Below, one piece after another: positions 45,348-53,780 of a stretch of DNA of 64,000 nucleotides. Both the position numbers and the translations under genes were made by a program. This DNA is from Cyclobacteriaceae bacterium (lineage in GTDB: Bacteria; Bacteroidota; Bacteroidia; Cytophagales; Cyclobacteriaceae). Position 1 is the stretch's first letter. Each line of letters begins with the position of its first letter. The stretch lies in contig JAHBTY010000003.1 of assembly GCA_019638355.1 (NCBI GenBank), positions 62,001 to 126,000 of the forward strand, read 5' to 3'. The notes under the pieces are model-generated. The model was not told the DNA's origin, made no database searches, and saw only the letters and a program-made list of their open reading frames with translations.

Positions 45348-46157
45348 CTAACGTACCTTAGCTTTTCGGATAATGCGCGAAAACATGCCCGGCATAAATC
45401 GTTTTAAAACGATCGCTAAACCTTCTTTAAAACCGCCTATGTAAACCTCTTCTTTTTTGCGGGCAATGGCCACCAGAGCTTTTACTGCAAACACATCGGC
45501 TGGCATTCCGGTTTTGGTGCTGCCATCCATTTGATTTAATTTACTACCATCACCGGTTACAGCATGCAGGGTTATGTTAGTCTTAATCCAGCCGGGGCAA
45601 ATAAGTGTAACATAAATGTCTTTGCTGTCTTTCCATAGTTCGGCCCGTAACGAATCGAAGAAACCATGCAAGGCGTGCTTGGCAGCAGCATAACCCGATC
45701 GGTAGGGTGTTCCGATTTTTCCCATTACGCTGGAGATGGTTACAATATGACCTGCCCTGCGTGAAAGGAAATGTGGTAACAGATATTTGGTTATACCTAT
45801 TGTACCAAAATAATCAACCTCCATCACTTTTCGGTCAACTTCAAGTTGTGTTTCTTTGCCGAGGCTGCGTTGGCTAATGCCACCGTTATTAATTAAAATA
45901 TCCACCTGCCCAAAAAGTTGAATGGCAGCTTCTGCACTTAGTTTATGCGTATCGGGTTTACTCAGGTCAACAGGTAAAATTTTAATGTGGGCCTGCGTGG
46001 CAATAGGGCAGTTACCCTTTACGCGCTCAAGTTCTTCTTTTCTTCGAGCCGATAAAATTAGTCGTGCGCCTTGCTGTGCCAACGCATAGGTTAAGGCTTC
46101 GCCAATACCAGACGAGGCACCGGTTATCCAAACAACTTTGCCAGCGTAATACTTCAT
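45348..46157 (-). CDS. Short-chain dehydrogenase/reductase
   Basis: This 269-residue SDR starts at the ATG at 46157 (MKYYAGKVVWITGASSGIGEAL), which gives the TGxxxGIG cofactor loop. LINNGGISQ is the NNAG-type motif, and the catalytic Ser-Tyr-Lys is seen in ISSVMGKIGTPYRSGYAAAKHAL. The last 40 residues are hydrophobic and basic. It resembles the DHRS7-like group of SDRs. Substrate is unknown. It overlaps the upstream membrane-protein gene by 4 bp (ATGA). Confidence 0.9.
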   Translation of the reverse strand: MKYYAGKVVWITGASSGIGEALTYALAQQGARLILSARRKEELERVKGNCPIATQAHIKILPVDLSKPDTHKLSAEAAIQLFGQVDILINNGGISQRSLGKETQLEVDRKVMEVDYFGTIGITKYLLPHFLSRRAGHIVTISSVMGKIGTPYRSGYAAAKHALHGFFDSLRAELWKDSKDIYVTLICPGWIKTNITLHAVTGDGSKLNQMDGSTKTGMPADVFAVKALVAIARKKEEVYIGGFKEGLAIVLKRFMPGMFSRIIRKAKVR

Positions 46158-46531
46158 GCAGTTTGTGATTTTATTTTGTTGTCGCCAGCATAAACCCAAA
46201 TGGTGTAAATGCCAATGGCGGTTCCAATCGGAAATGAAAAAAGTTTAAGGCAGCCCAATACCAATGCTAATGTAAGTGCCCATTTTTTTTGATTCAGTAG
46301 CCCCGCACCCGCAATAATTGCCGGAATAGCCAAAATCAAAACAACACCAATAGCGATGGTACGAATAAAGGGAATTAACCAGGTAAATACCCATTGTGCA
46401 TCGGGGCCTGCTTGTTCACTTATAAAAGGCATGATTGATTCAACTAAAGTAGCCAACAAAATCATACCCAGAATTTGCAATGAACCTGAGATGATATAAA
46501 TGAAGGCCAGAACGCGTTTGTGATTTTCCAT
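46154..46531 (-). CDS. Hypothetical four-helix membrane protein
   Basis: This 125-residue protein has four hydrophobic helices (for example LAFIYIISGSLQILGMILLA and IRTIAIGVVLILAIPAIIAGAGLL) and no motif I recognise. It lies between folA and the SDR gene; its end overlaps the SDR start by 4 bp, so it is surely co-expressed with that gene. Confidence 0.65.
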   Translation of the reverse strand: MENHKRVLAFIYIISGSLQILGMILLATLVESIMPFISEQAGPDAQWVFTWLIPFIRTIAIGVVLILAIPAIIAGAGLLNQKKWALTLALVLGCLKLFSFPIGTAIGIYTIWVYAGDNKIKSQTA

Positions 46532-46542
46532 TGTGGGTGAGT

Positions 46543-47043
46543 TTATTTTTTTTCATATACAACGAAATCAAAAGCAAATTGATGCCTGTCATCGGCTACA
46601 TGACGCTTGCGCGACAATTCTTTCCACGCGGCCAGGTTTATGTTCGGAAAGTATGTATCACCCTCAACCTCGGCCTGAATTTCAGTGAGGTAAAGACGGG
46701 TAGCAAGGCTTAATCCTAACGTATAAATCTCGGCTCCGCCAATAACAAAAACTTCTTGTTGATTGGCGCTACGCGCAATGGCCAAAGCACTTTCTAAACT
46801 ATGCACAACCTGGCAACCGGGTGCAGCAAAGTTGGCCGACCGGGTAACAACAATATTGGTGCGATGGGGTAGGGGCCGGAATTTCTCGGGTAACGATTGG
46901 TAATTTTTTCGGCCCATGATAACATAATGACCTTTCGTAGTTTCCATAAAATACTTCATATCATCGGGCAATCGCCAGGGCAGATCGTTATTTTTCCCGA
47001 TTACACGATTACTTGAAAGGGCGGCTATCAGCGATATGATCAT
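46543..47043 (-). CDS. folA: Dihydrofolate reductase
   Basis: DHFR reduces dihydrofolate with NADPH for one-carbon metabolism. The 166-residue protein has [26 protein letters not shown] with the active-site Asp. It also has [30 protein letters not shown], and the C-terminal FVIGGAEIY motif for NADPH. It is in a minus-strand gene run with fmt 40 bp upstream. fmt uses 10-formyl-THF, so the two share the folate pool. Confidence 0.94.
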   Translation of the reverse strand: MIISLIAALSSNRVIGKNNDLPWRLPDDMKYFMETTKGHYVIMGRKNYQSLPEKFRPLPHRTNIVVTRSANFAAPGCQVVHSLESALAIARSANQQEVFVIGGAEIYTLGLSLATRLYLTEIQAEVEGDTYFPNINLAAWKELSRKRHVADDRHQFAFDFVVYEKK

Positions 47044-47083
47044 GATTTAATCTAAGCGGTTTCAAGTTATAGAAATCAATCGA

Positions 47084-48004
47084 CTAAAGTTTGTTGCCGC
47101 GAAGAAACTCTTCTACAAGCATTCTTTTTTTTCCTTCCGGTTGAAATTCATGAATTAAAACCCAACCATCCGCTGTTCTGATTTTTAACCCATGGTCAAT
47201 AGTCCATCGTTCATCATTTACTTTTAATTGTTGACTATGGACTGTTGACACCTCACACTTAAAAATCTTATACATCTTTCCATTCAACAAAGTCCATGCT
47301 CCAGGATACGGACTTAGTCCCCGTACAAAGTCAACTATTTTTTTTGCGGGTTGATTCCAGTTGATCTCACATGTTTCTTTAAAAATTTTAGGAGCGTGTT
47401 TTATTTCGTGATGATTGCTCTGTGGAATAGCAGGATAGTTGCCCGCTTCAATAGCTTGAACTGTTTTTAAAACGAGTGCTGCACCTTTTGTCATCAGGCG
47501 TTGGTACAAAACACCTACATCATCACTTGCGTGGATGGGTTCCTTCTCCTGGAAGATAATACTGCCGGTATCAATTTCATGTTTCAGAAAGAAAGTAGTA
47601 ACACCCGTTTCTTTTTCGCCATTAATTATTGCCCAGTTAATAGGTGCTGCACCCCGGTATTGCGGAAGGAGTGAAGCATGAAGATTAAAAGTGCCTAGCG
47701 GGGGCATTGCCCATACTGCTTCGGGTAGCATCCGAAACGCAACTACTATCTGCAAGTTGGCATTATAGCTTTTCAACTCCTCTTGAAATGTTGTTGATTT
47801 TAGATTGGTTGGTTGCAATACGGGTAGGTTGTGTTGTAAGGCTGTAACTTTTACAGGCGAGGGAACCAGTCTTTGTCCGCGGCCCTGGGGTTTGTCGGGT
47901 GCAGTTATTACAGCAACAATGTTGAATTTATTTTCAATTAATATTTCTAAACTGGGTACTGCAAATTCTGGTGTACCCATAAAAATGATTCGCAACGAAT
48001 TCAT
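47084..48004 (-). CDS. fmt: Methionyl-tRNA formyltransferase
   Basis: Fmt formylates initiator Met-tRNA with 10-formyl-tetrahydrofolate. I start it at ATG 48004 (MNSLRIIFMGTPEFAVPSLE), giving 306 residues as usual. Motifs are RGQRLVPSPVKV, VVVAF-like IVVAFRMLPEAVW, NLHASLLPQYRGAAPINWAI with the catalytic Asn-His set, and GVTTFFLKHEIDTGSII. The C-terminal domain contacts the tRNA acceptor stem. It lies between nth and folA in the same orientation. Confidence 0.95.
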   Translation of the reverse strand: MNSLRIIFMGTPEFAVPSLEILIENKFNIVAVITAPDKPQGRGQRLVPSPVKVTALQHNLPVLQPTNLKSTTFQEELKSYNANLQIVVAFRMLPEAVWAMPPLGTFNLHASLLPQYRGAAPINWAIINGEKETGVTTFFLKHEIDTGSIIFQEKEPIHASDDVGVLYQRLMTKGAALVLKTVQAIEAGNYPAIPQSNHHEIKHAPKIFKETCEINWNQPAKKIVDFVRGLSPYPGAWTLLNGKMYKIFKCEVSTVHSQQLKVNDERWTIDHGLKIRTADGWVLIHEFQPEGKKRMLVEEFLRGNKL

Positions 48005-48088
48005 GAGGGATTGTATTTTTTCTTTTTTTATTGAGCCCCACAAATTGAAAGACAGACTTTCTATTTGCGGGGTTCGCAAAATTGGTAC

Positions 48089-48733
48089 TTATGCTTTATT
48101 TGTACGTAAATTCTTTCGCATATACTTTTTACAAATAGGGCAAGCCTCCCAATTATGATTGCGGGCCGGGCAGTACTCACGTCCGTAAAATATAATTTGA
48201 AGGTGAGCCTTATTCCATTTCTTTTCGGGAATCAAACGCTTTAAGTCTCGCTCGGTTTGTTCTACACTTTTGCCAGTGCTCAATCCCCACCGATAGGCCA
48301 GCCGATGAATGTGTGTGTCAACGGGAAAAGCCGGTACACCAAACCATTGCGTCATTACTACCGAAGCGGTTTTATGACCAACTGCAGGCAAGGCCTCTAA
48401 TTCTTCAAAGCTGTTGGGTACTTCACCGTTGTGTTTTTCTATCAGAATTTTTGATAATCCATAAATGCCTTTGCTTTTCATAGGCGATAGCCCACACGGT
48501 TTAATGATCTCCCGGATTTTCTCTACCGAAAGTTTAACCATGTCAAACGGGTTGTCGGCTAGTTTAAAGAGGGCAGGTGTGGTTTTGTTTACACGTATAT
48601 CGGTGCATTGAGCTGAAAGCAAAACGGCAATTAATAAGGTGTAGGCATCTTTATGATCCAATGGTACGGGTGGATCGGGATATAACTTATCCAGCGTTTT
48701 TAGAATGTCTGTAACTTTTTCAGATTTAGTCAT
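48089..48733 (-). CDS. nth: Endonuclease III, altered iron-sulfur motif
   Basis: Nth removes oxidised pyrimidines and cleaves the abasic site. The 214-residue protein has the helix-hairpin-helix LEALPAVGHKTASVVM with the catalytic Lys and VDTHIHRLAYRWGLS with the catalytic Asp. The C-terminal cluster region reads YCPARNHNWEACPICKKY: three cysteines spaced C-x9-C-x2-C, with no fourth Cys before the end, unlike C-x6-C-x2-C-x5-C in the E. coli enzyme. The [4Fe-4S] cluster may be absent or have another ligand. It lies 25 bp downstream of the namZ gene. Confidence 0.9.
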   Translation of the reverse strand: MTKSEKVTDILKTLDKLYPDPPVPLDHKDAYTLLIAVLLSAQCTDIRVNKTTPALFKLADNPFDMVKLSVEKIREIIKPCGLSPMKSKGIYGLSKILIEKHNGEVPNSFEELEALPAVGHKTASVVMTQWFGVPAFPVDTHIHRLAYRWGLSTGKSVEQTERDLKRLIPEKKWNKAHLQIIFYGREYCPARNHNWEACPICKKYMRKNLRTNKA

Positions 48734-48758
48734 AACAGTTTAACGGCTGGCAATTTCT

Positions 48759-49931
48759 TTACTGATATAAAAGATATTTCGCTCTCACAATTTTAAACTT
48801 ATCTAACTCGGATTGCCAACTGGCACGAATCTGCTCCTCAGTTAATCCATCTTTTATTTGTTGTTGTAAGATTGTTGAGCCGGCCAGAATATCAAAATAA
48901 GATGTAAAAAACTTTTCTTTGTGGGGATAAAGCGAGTACATTTTTAATATGTACGATAAATCAATCTTGCGTGCGGGTTTATCCTGTCGCAAGTCAATAC
49001 CATAACACAACTTGTTTTCGTGGGGAGGTTTTAGAGCTACGCCTTTAATAGTAATGGGTGTAAATGTAAACGGCAGTTGCTTCAATTCGGGGTTGCCCAG
49101 TACCTGAAACGGAAAGGGTGTTCCTCTTCCTAAACTGATAACAGTTCCTTCAAACAAACAAATAGAGGGGTAAAGTTGAATAGCCTGATTGTTTGGAAGA
49201 TTGGGTGAAGGGCCAATTGGTAATAGATAAGGCTCGCTATGCTTCCAGTTTTTTACGGTTATAATTTCAATATCGCATTTTACTTTGTTTAGTAACCAAC
49301 CTTCACCATTTAGCATCTGAGCTAATTCACCCACTGTAAGTCCATGTGCAACTGGAATGGTGTGCATGGCCACAAACGATTTTAAAGGTTTGTCATTCAT
49401 GGGCCCATCAACAAAGTCGTTGGGGTTGGGTCTATCGAGTATAATAACTTTTTTATTTACCTCGGCACAAGCTTCCATTACATAATGCATGGTACCGATG
49501 TAGGTATAAAACCGGGTGCCTACGTCCTGAATATCAAACACCATAATATCCACATCGGCCAGTTGTTGAGGTGTTGGTTTTTTGTTTTTTCCGTAAAGGG
49601 AAACCAATGGAATACCTGTTTTAACATCCAGGCTATCATTAACCAGTTCGCCATCAGCCGCATTTCCGCGAAACCCATGCTCAGGCCCGAAAATTTTTAC
49701 AATGTTTATACCCAAACTTTTAAGCGAATCGGCCAGGTGAGTTTTGCCAATCAGCGAAGTGTGGTTCACCGTAAGCGCAACACGTTTGCCTTTTAATTTT
49801 GGTAAAAGCAGATTAACCTGCTCGGCACCGGTAAGAATCTCGGGCTTAGGTGTAGTTTTTTCCTGGGTAGGTTGTGCTTTGCACGAAACTGTACCGAACA
49901 AAACGAAAACGAATATCAATAACCTGATCAT
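48759..49931 (-). CDS. DUF1343/NamZ-type exo-acting muramidase family lipoprotein
   Basis: This 390-residue protein has a lipobox (VLFGTVSC) and belongs to the DUF1343 family, whose NamZ members release N-acetylmuramic acid from peptidoglycan fragments. The family signatures are seen in ALTVNHTSL, IFGPEHGFRG, DVKTGIPLVSLYG, DIMVFDIQDVGTRFYTYIGTMHYVMEA, and ILDRPNPNDFVDGP. It should act in the periplasm in wall recycling. It is the first gene of a minus-strand run with nth, fmt, folA, a hypothetical and an SDR. Confidence 0.9.
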   Translation of the reverse strand: MIRLLIFVFVLFGTVSCKAQPTQEKTTPKPEILTGAEQVNLLLPKLKGKRVALTVNHTSLIGKTHLADSLKSLGINIVKIFGPEHGFRGNAADGELVNDSLDVKTGIPLVSLYGKNKKPTPQQLADVDIMVFDIQDVGTRFYTYIGTMHYVMEACAEVNKKVIILDRPNPNDFVDGPMNDKPLKSFVAMHTIPVAHGLTVGELAQMLNGEGWLLNKVKCDIEIITVKNWKHSEPYLLPIGPSPNLPNNQAIQLYPSICLFEGTVISLGRGTPFPFQVLGNPELKQLPFTFTPITIKGVALKPPHENKLCYGIDLRQDKPARKIDLSYILKMYSLYPHKEKFFTSYFDILAGSTILQQQIKDGLTEEQIRASWQSELDKFKIVRAKYLLYQ

Positions 49932-49974
49932 TTCTGTTTATTTTGGCGAAAGTATAAAATTATAGCATTAACCG

Positions 49975-51339
49975 GTGCTTTCCCGTTTCATAGCCCAACG
50001 AATCCGCCACACCCAAGGCAACAGTTTTGCTTCCGTTATTCATAAAATAGCAGTCGCCAGTATTGCTATTGGCTTGGCGGCTGCCCTGGTTTCTTTTCTG
50101 ATCATGCAGGGCTTTCAGGCCGCAGTTAAAAATAAAATTTACAACTTCAGTAATCATCTGTTAATAAATCGCTTTACCATGAGCAATGCCGTGGAAGAAC
50201 AACCTTTTGATTACCGGATTGAGTTGTACAAAAACCCTTTGCAATTTCCTTTTGTAACGCACGTGCAGGAGTTTGCACATAAAGCGGGTCTTGTAAAAAC
50301 GGACACAGAAGTATTGGGGATTGTATTTAAAGGGGTAGGCAAGAGTTTTAATTCTACGGCTTTTAGTAGTAATTTATTAGAAGGCAGGTTTATTCAATTT
50401 CCCGATTCGGCTTATGCCAATGAGGTGGTGATAAGTAAAGTAATTGCAGATAAGATTAATGCCAGGGTAGGAGATGAGCTTACTATACATTTTTTTCAGA
50501 ACCCACCCCGTTTCAGAAGATTGAAAGTAGCAGGCATTTACGAAACCAATCTTTCCGATTACTTCGATAGTAAAGTAATTATAGGTGATATTGGGTTGGT
50601 TCAACGATTAAATGATTGGGCACCACACGAGGCCGGTGGCCTCGAAATTCAAATAAACATGGATTACTTCAACACGTTTTCACTCTGGCGCGAGGATTTT
50701 TCCACTTATAAAGAATATGTACGCGAAGCCATATTCAATAACCCTAACATTGATAACCCGCAGTTAGCGTATAGCAAAGCTATTTTTGATTATAATTTCA
50801 ATTTCGATCGGGCTGCATTAGAAGCAGCCGCCAGGCAAATTGGTGATGCAATGGATTATGATCTGTACCTGGAAACGGTGCGCGATAAATACATTCAGGT
50901 TTTTGAATGGCTGGATTTGATTAAACGTCAGGTAAAGATTTTACTTATTATCATTCTGGTGGTTGTTTGTGTTAATATGATTTCGGTAATCCTGATTCTG
51001 GTAATGGAACGCACACCCATGGTAGGAATATTAAAGGCAATGGGTGCACGAAATCAATTGGTGCGAAATGTCTTTTTATACAGTGGTATTAACCTGATTG
51101 TGCGTGGACTGTTATGGGGCAATGCAATTGGCCTTGGTTTATGTTTCCTGCAATACAAGTTTAAGTTTATTACCCTCAATCCTCACGATTATTACATGGC
51201 TTATGTACCAGTGCAATGGAGTTGGGATACTGTATTTATTCTAAACGCCATAGTATTCATAACTGTGCTTGCAGTTTTACTTTTACCTACCCTGTATAGC
51301 TCGCGCATCAAGCCTATCCAGGCAATTCGGTTTGATTAG
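49975..51339 (+). CDS. FtsX-like ABC transporter permease (LolC/E or MacB type)
   Basis: This 454-residue permease has an N-terminal helix (VASIAIGLAAALVSFLIMQGF) and a periplasmic domain of ~230 residues. The four-helix FtsX domain in its last ~140 residues shows MISVILILVMERTPMVGILKAMGA and LLPTLYSSRIKPIQAIRF, the latter close to the family end. It starts with GTG at 49975, 43 bp from the divergent namZ. No ATPase gene adjoins it, so its partner is encoded elsewhere. Lipoprotein release is one possible role. Confidence 0.86.
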   Translation: MLSRFIAQRIRHTQGNSFASVIHKIAVASIAIGLAAALVSFLIMQGFQAAVKNKIYNFSNHLLINRFTMSNAVEEQPFDYRIELYKNPLQFPFVTHVQEFAHKAGLVKTDTEVLGIVFKGVGKSFNSTAFSSNLLEGRFIQFPDSAYANEVVISKVIADKINARVGDELTIHFFQNPPRFRRLKVAGIYETNLSDYFDSKVIIGDIGLVQRLNDWAPHEAGGLEIQINMDYFNTFSLWREDFSTYKEYVREAIFNNPNIDNPQLAYSKAIFDYNFNFDRAALEAAARQIGDAMDYDLYLETVRDKYIQVFEWLDLIKRQVKILLIIILVVVCVNMISVILILVMERTPMVGILKAMGARNQLVRNVFLYSGINLIVRGLLWGNAIGLGLCFLQYKFKFITLNPHDYYMAYVPVQWSWDTVFILNAIVFITVLAVLLLPTLYSSRIKPIQAIRFD

Positions 51340-51502
51340 TTTTTCTTCAGGTTGTGGATTTTAACCACACATTTAGGGCGCACCATCGAAATCCCTAAAA
51401 AAGTTACCTGGTTGATTTATAGAATGTTAACTGAAATCAGTAAGGGCTTTTAGTTTTAGCCGATTGTTTGCATCAGGTTTTTACAAACAAAACGAAGCAA
51501 CC

Positions 51503-52252
51503 ATGAAAGCTCAAATTATTTTAGGCATTGTAGCCACTTCAATTTTCTCCAGCTGTAATGTGAAGGAGAATGAAGAACTGAAAGCACGCGTAATTTCTCT
51601 TGAAGAGGAGTTGAAAGAAACACAGAAATCAGCCGATCAGTTACAACAAGTAAGCATTATGCTCGATTCAATTGAAGCAAACCGCACCTTGTTAAATGAA
51701 GGCCTGATTGAAGGTACCAACTACACGGATTATGCTACCCGAATGAAAAATTTGAATACATATATCAAAGAAACTCAAGGTAAGTTAAACGAGTTGGAGG
51801 CTTCCCTAAAAAAATCAAAGACCAATGCTTCTGCTTACTCCAAAATGGTTTCTAAACTAAAGGCCGACCTGGAAGCCAGCACCACGCAAGTTGCGTTGTT
51901 GCAGGCAGAAGTAGAAAAATTCAGAATCGAGAACCAGGCAATGGCGCAAGCAATTGTACAAAAGGATTCAGCCCTGCAAAGTAATGCAGAAGTTATCAAA
52001 GTAAAAGAGTCTGATATAGTGGCATTAGAAACCAAAGTAAAAGACATTACCAATCAATCCACTTTAACACAGGCCGATTTGTTGTTTGCGCAAGGCCAGG
52101 CACTAGAAACGGCAGCTGCCCGTACTAAATTGGCTCCGCGTAAAAAGAAAGACACGCAGCGCGAGGCCCTTGAACTTTACAAACTCTCTTACTCACTTGG
52201 AAAGCAAGAGGCGAAGGCAAAGATTGACGAGTTAGAGAAAGTGGTTGGCTAA
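51503..52252 (+). CDS. Coiled-coil lipoprotein of unknown function
   Basis: This 249-residue protein starts at the ATG at 51503 (MKAQIILGIVATSIFSSC), with a lipobox Cys near residue 18. Almost all of the mature protein is predicted coiled coil, with heptads around LKARVISLEEELKETQKSADQLQQ and VALLQAEVEKFRIENQA. A short Lys-rich tail follows (LAPRKKKDTQREALELYKLSYSLGKQEAK). I recognise no domain. It is lipid-anchored and could span part of the envelope. A strong terminator follows it. Confidence 0.75.
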   Translation: MKAQIILGIVATSIFSSCNVKENEELKARVISLEEELKETQKSADQLQQVSIMLDSIEANRTLLNEGLIEGTNYTDYATRMKNLNTYIKETQGKLNELEASLKKSKTNASAYSKMVSKLKADLEASTTQVALLQAEVEKFRIENQAMAQAIVQKDSALQSNAEVIKVKESDIVALETKVKDITNQSTLTQADLLFAQGQALETAAARTKLAPRKKKDTQREALELYKLSYSLGKQEAKAKIDELEKVVG

Positions 52253-52274
52253 ATGTGGGGTTGGCCGGCCACGG

Positions 52275-52308
52275 CCCACTGGGTGAAAACCCGGTGGGTT
52301 TGTTTTTC
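52275..52308 (+). terminator. Rho-independent terminator after the coiled-coil lipoprotein gene
   Basis: CCCACTGGGT pairs with ACCCGGTGGG (one G-T wobble) around a GAAA tetraloop and is followed by TTTGTTTTT. It lies ~22 bp after the stop at 52252. Confidence 0.85.
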
Positions 52309-52400
52309 TAAGATCAGTGTGAAACGAAAGTAACAGTTTGCAGAAATTGTTTTCACGCAAAGTTGTGGAGTAAAAATGTTAATACCTTTTACACAAGAGG

Positions 52401-52426
52401 GCCGGTTAGTTCCGGCTTTCTTTTTT
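52401..52426 (+). terminator. Small hairpin with T-tract just before the NtrC-type gene
   Basis: GCCGG-TTAGTT-CCGGC is followed by TTTCTTTTTT and ends 13 nt before the ATG at 52440. It could be a second terminator for read-through or an attenuator of the response-regulator gene. Confidence 0.55.
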
Positions 52427-52439
52427 ACTTTTATGTACT

Positions 52440-53780
52440 ATGGCTGTATTGCTAATTGAAGATGATCGCACTTTCCAACGAATTCTGGAAGGCTTTTTAA
52501 CCAAAAATAAATTTGAAGTAGCAGCTTGCGCCTCGGCTAAAGAAGGCCTCGCGGCAGTTTCAAAACATAACTTTGAATTGGTATTATTAGATTACCGTTT
52601 GCCCGATGGCACCGGCATGGAGGTATTGGAAAAAATAAAACACAACCATCCGCAGTTACCGGTAATTATTATGACCAGCTACTCTGACATTCGTACGGCC
52701 GTAAAAGCCATGAAGGCCGGTGCGTATGAATACATTACCAAACCGGTAAATCCAGATGAGCTTTTGCTGTTAATTAAATCAGCGTTGAGTAAACCAACTA
52801 AAAAGGAAACAAACATTTTGGTACAACCTCAGTTTGTAATTGGAAGCAGCGATGTAGCACGCCAATTGCAACAACAGGTTGGTCTGGTGGCACCAACCAA
52901 TTTGTCGGTTATTATTCAAGGCGAAAGCGGTACCGGAAAAGAACAAGTAGCCCGCTCCATTCATCAACTCAGCACCCGCGCACAAAAACCTTTTGTAGCG
53001 GTGGATTGCGGAGCGTTGTCAAAAGAATTGGCAGCCAGTGAGTTGTTCGGGTATGCCAAAGGTGCGTTTACAGGGGCTTTGCGCGATAAGGATGGCCAGT
53101 TTATTGCAGCCGATGGGGGTACGTTATTTTTAGATGAAGTTGGAAACCTCTCTTATGAAGTTCAAATAAAATTATTACGCGCCATTCAGGAGCGCATCAT
53201 TCAACCGCTCGGTACAACCAAACAAATTCAGGTTGATGTACGCATAATTACAGCCACCAACGATGATCTTCATGAGCAATCTAAAAATGGTATGTTTCGC
53301 GAGGATCTTTATTACCGCCTGAATGAGTTTAAACTTCAGGTGCCGGCATTGCGAAACCGGGCTGATGATTTGGAAGAATTTATGAACTATTTCCGTAACC
53401 AGGCAAACACTGAACTTGAACGTACCACAACTGGTTTCAGTAGCGAACTGCAACAACTGTTTCGCAAATATGATTGGCCCGGCAACCTGCGCGAAATGAA
53501 GAATGTAATCAAGCGGGCGGTGTTGGTAACCGGCACAGGCGAAATTGGTGTTTCGGCTTTACCCCCCGAAATGGTTGATGCCGCAAACAAGCCAGCTCCC
53601 GTAATACTAGCCGAAACCAATACATATGATTTAAAAGCAATACAAGAAACACAAGAGCGCGATCTGATTACAAAAACATTGGTTGAAGTACGATACAATA
53701 AATCCAAAGCCGCCCGGCTGTTGAACATTGATCGTAAAACTTTGTATTTAAAAATGGAGAAATACAATATCACTGGCTAA
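52440..53780 (+). CDS. NtrC-family sigma-54-dependent response regulator
   Basis: This 446-residue activator has a receiver domain with phosphoacceptor Asp51 (LVLLDYRLPDG), and MTSYSD and YITKP motifs. The AAA+ domain has Walker A GESGTGKE, the sigma-54 contact loop GYAKGAFTGA, Walker B LFLDEVGNL, and LRNRADDLEEF. The Fis-type helix-turn-helix is at 405-446 (NKSKAARLLNIDRKTLYLKMEKYNI). It activates sigma-54 promoters when phosphorylated. The hybrid kinase gene downstream converges and overlaps its stop by 4 bp, so the kinase is a likely partner but is not in the same transcript. Confidence 0.95.
   Translation: MAVLLIEDDRTFQRILEGFLTKNKFEVAACASAKEGLAAVSKHNFELVLLDYRLPDGTGMEVLEKIKHNHPQLPVIIMTSYSDIRTAVKAMKAGAYEYITKPVNPDELLLLIKSALSKPTKKETNILVQPQFVIGSSDVARQLQQQVGLVAPTNLSVIIQGESGTGKEQVARSIHQLSTRAQKPFVAVDCGALSKELAASELFGYAKGAFTGALRDKDGQFIAADGGTLFLDEVGNLSYEVQIKLLRAIQERIIQPLGTTKQIQVDVRIITATNDDLHEQSKNGMFREDLYYRLNEFKLQVPALRNRADDLEEFMNYFRNQANTELERTTTGFSSELQQLFRKYDWPGNLREMKNVIKRAVLVTGTGEIGVSALPPEMVDAANKPAPVILAETNTYDLKAIQETQERDLITKTLVEVRYNKSKAARLLNIDRKTLYLKMEKYNITG

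Noticed and set aside
51503-52252. Phage tail or SMC-like protein
   Set aside because: It is only a coiled coil behind a lipobox; no head domains or phage genes are near.
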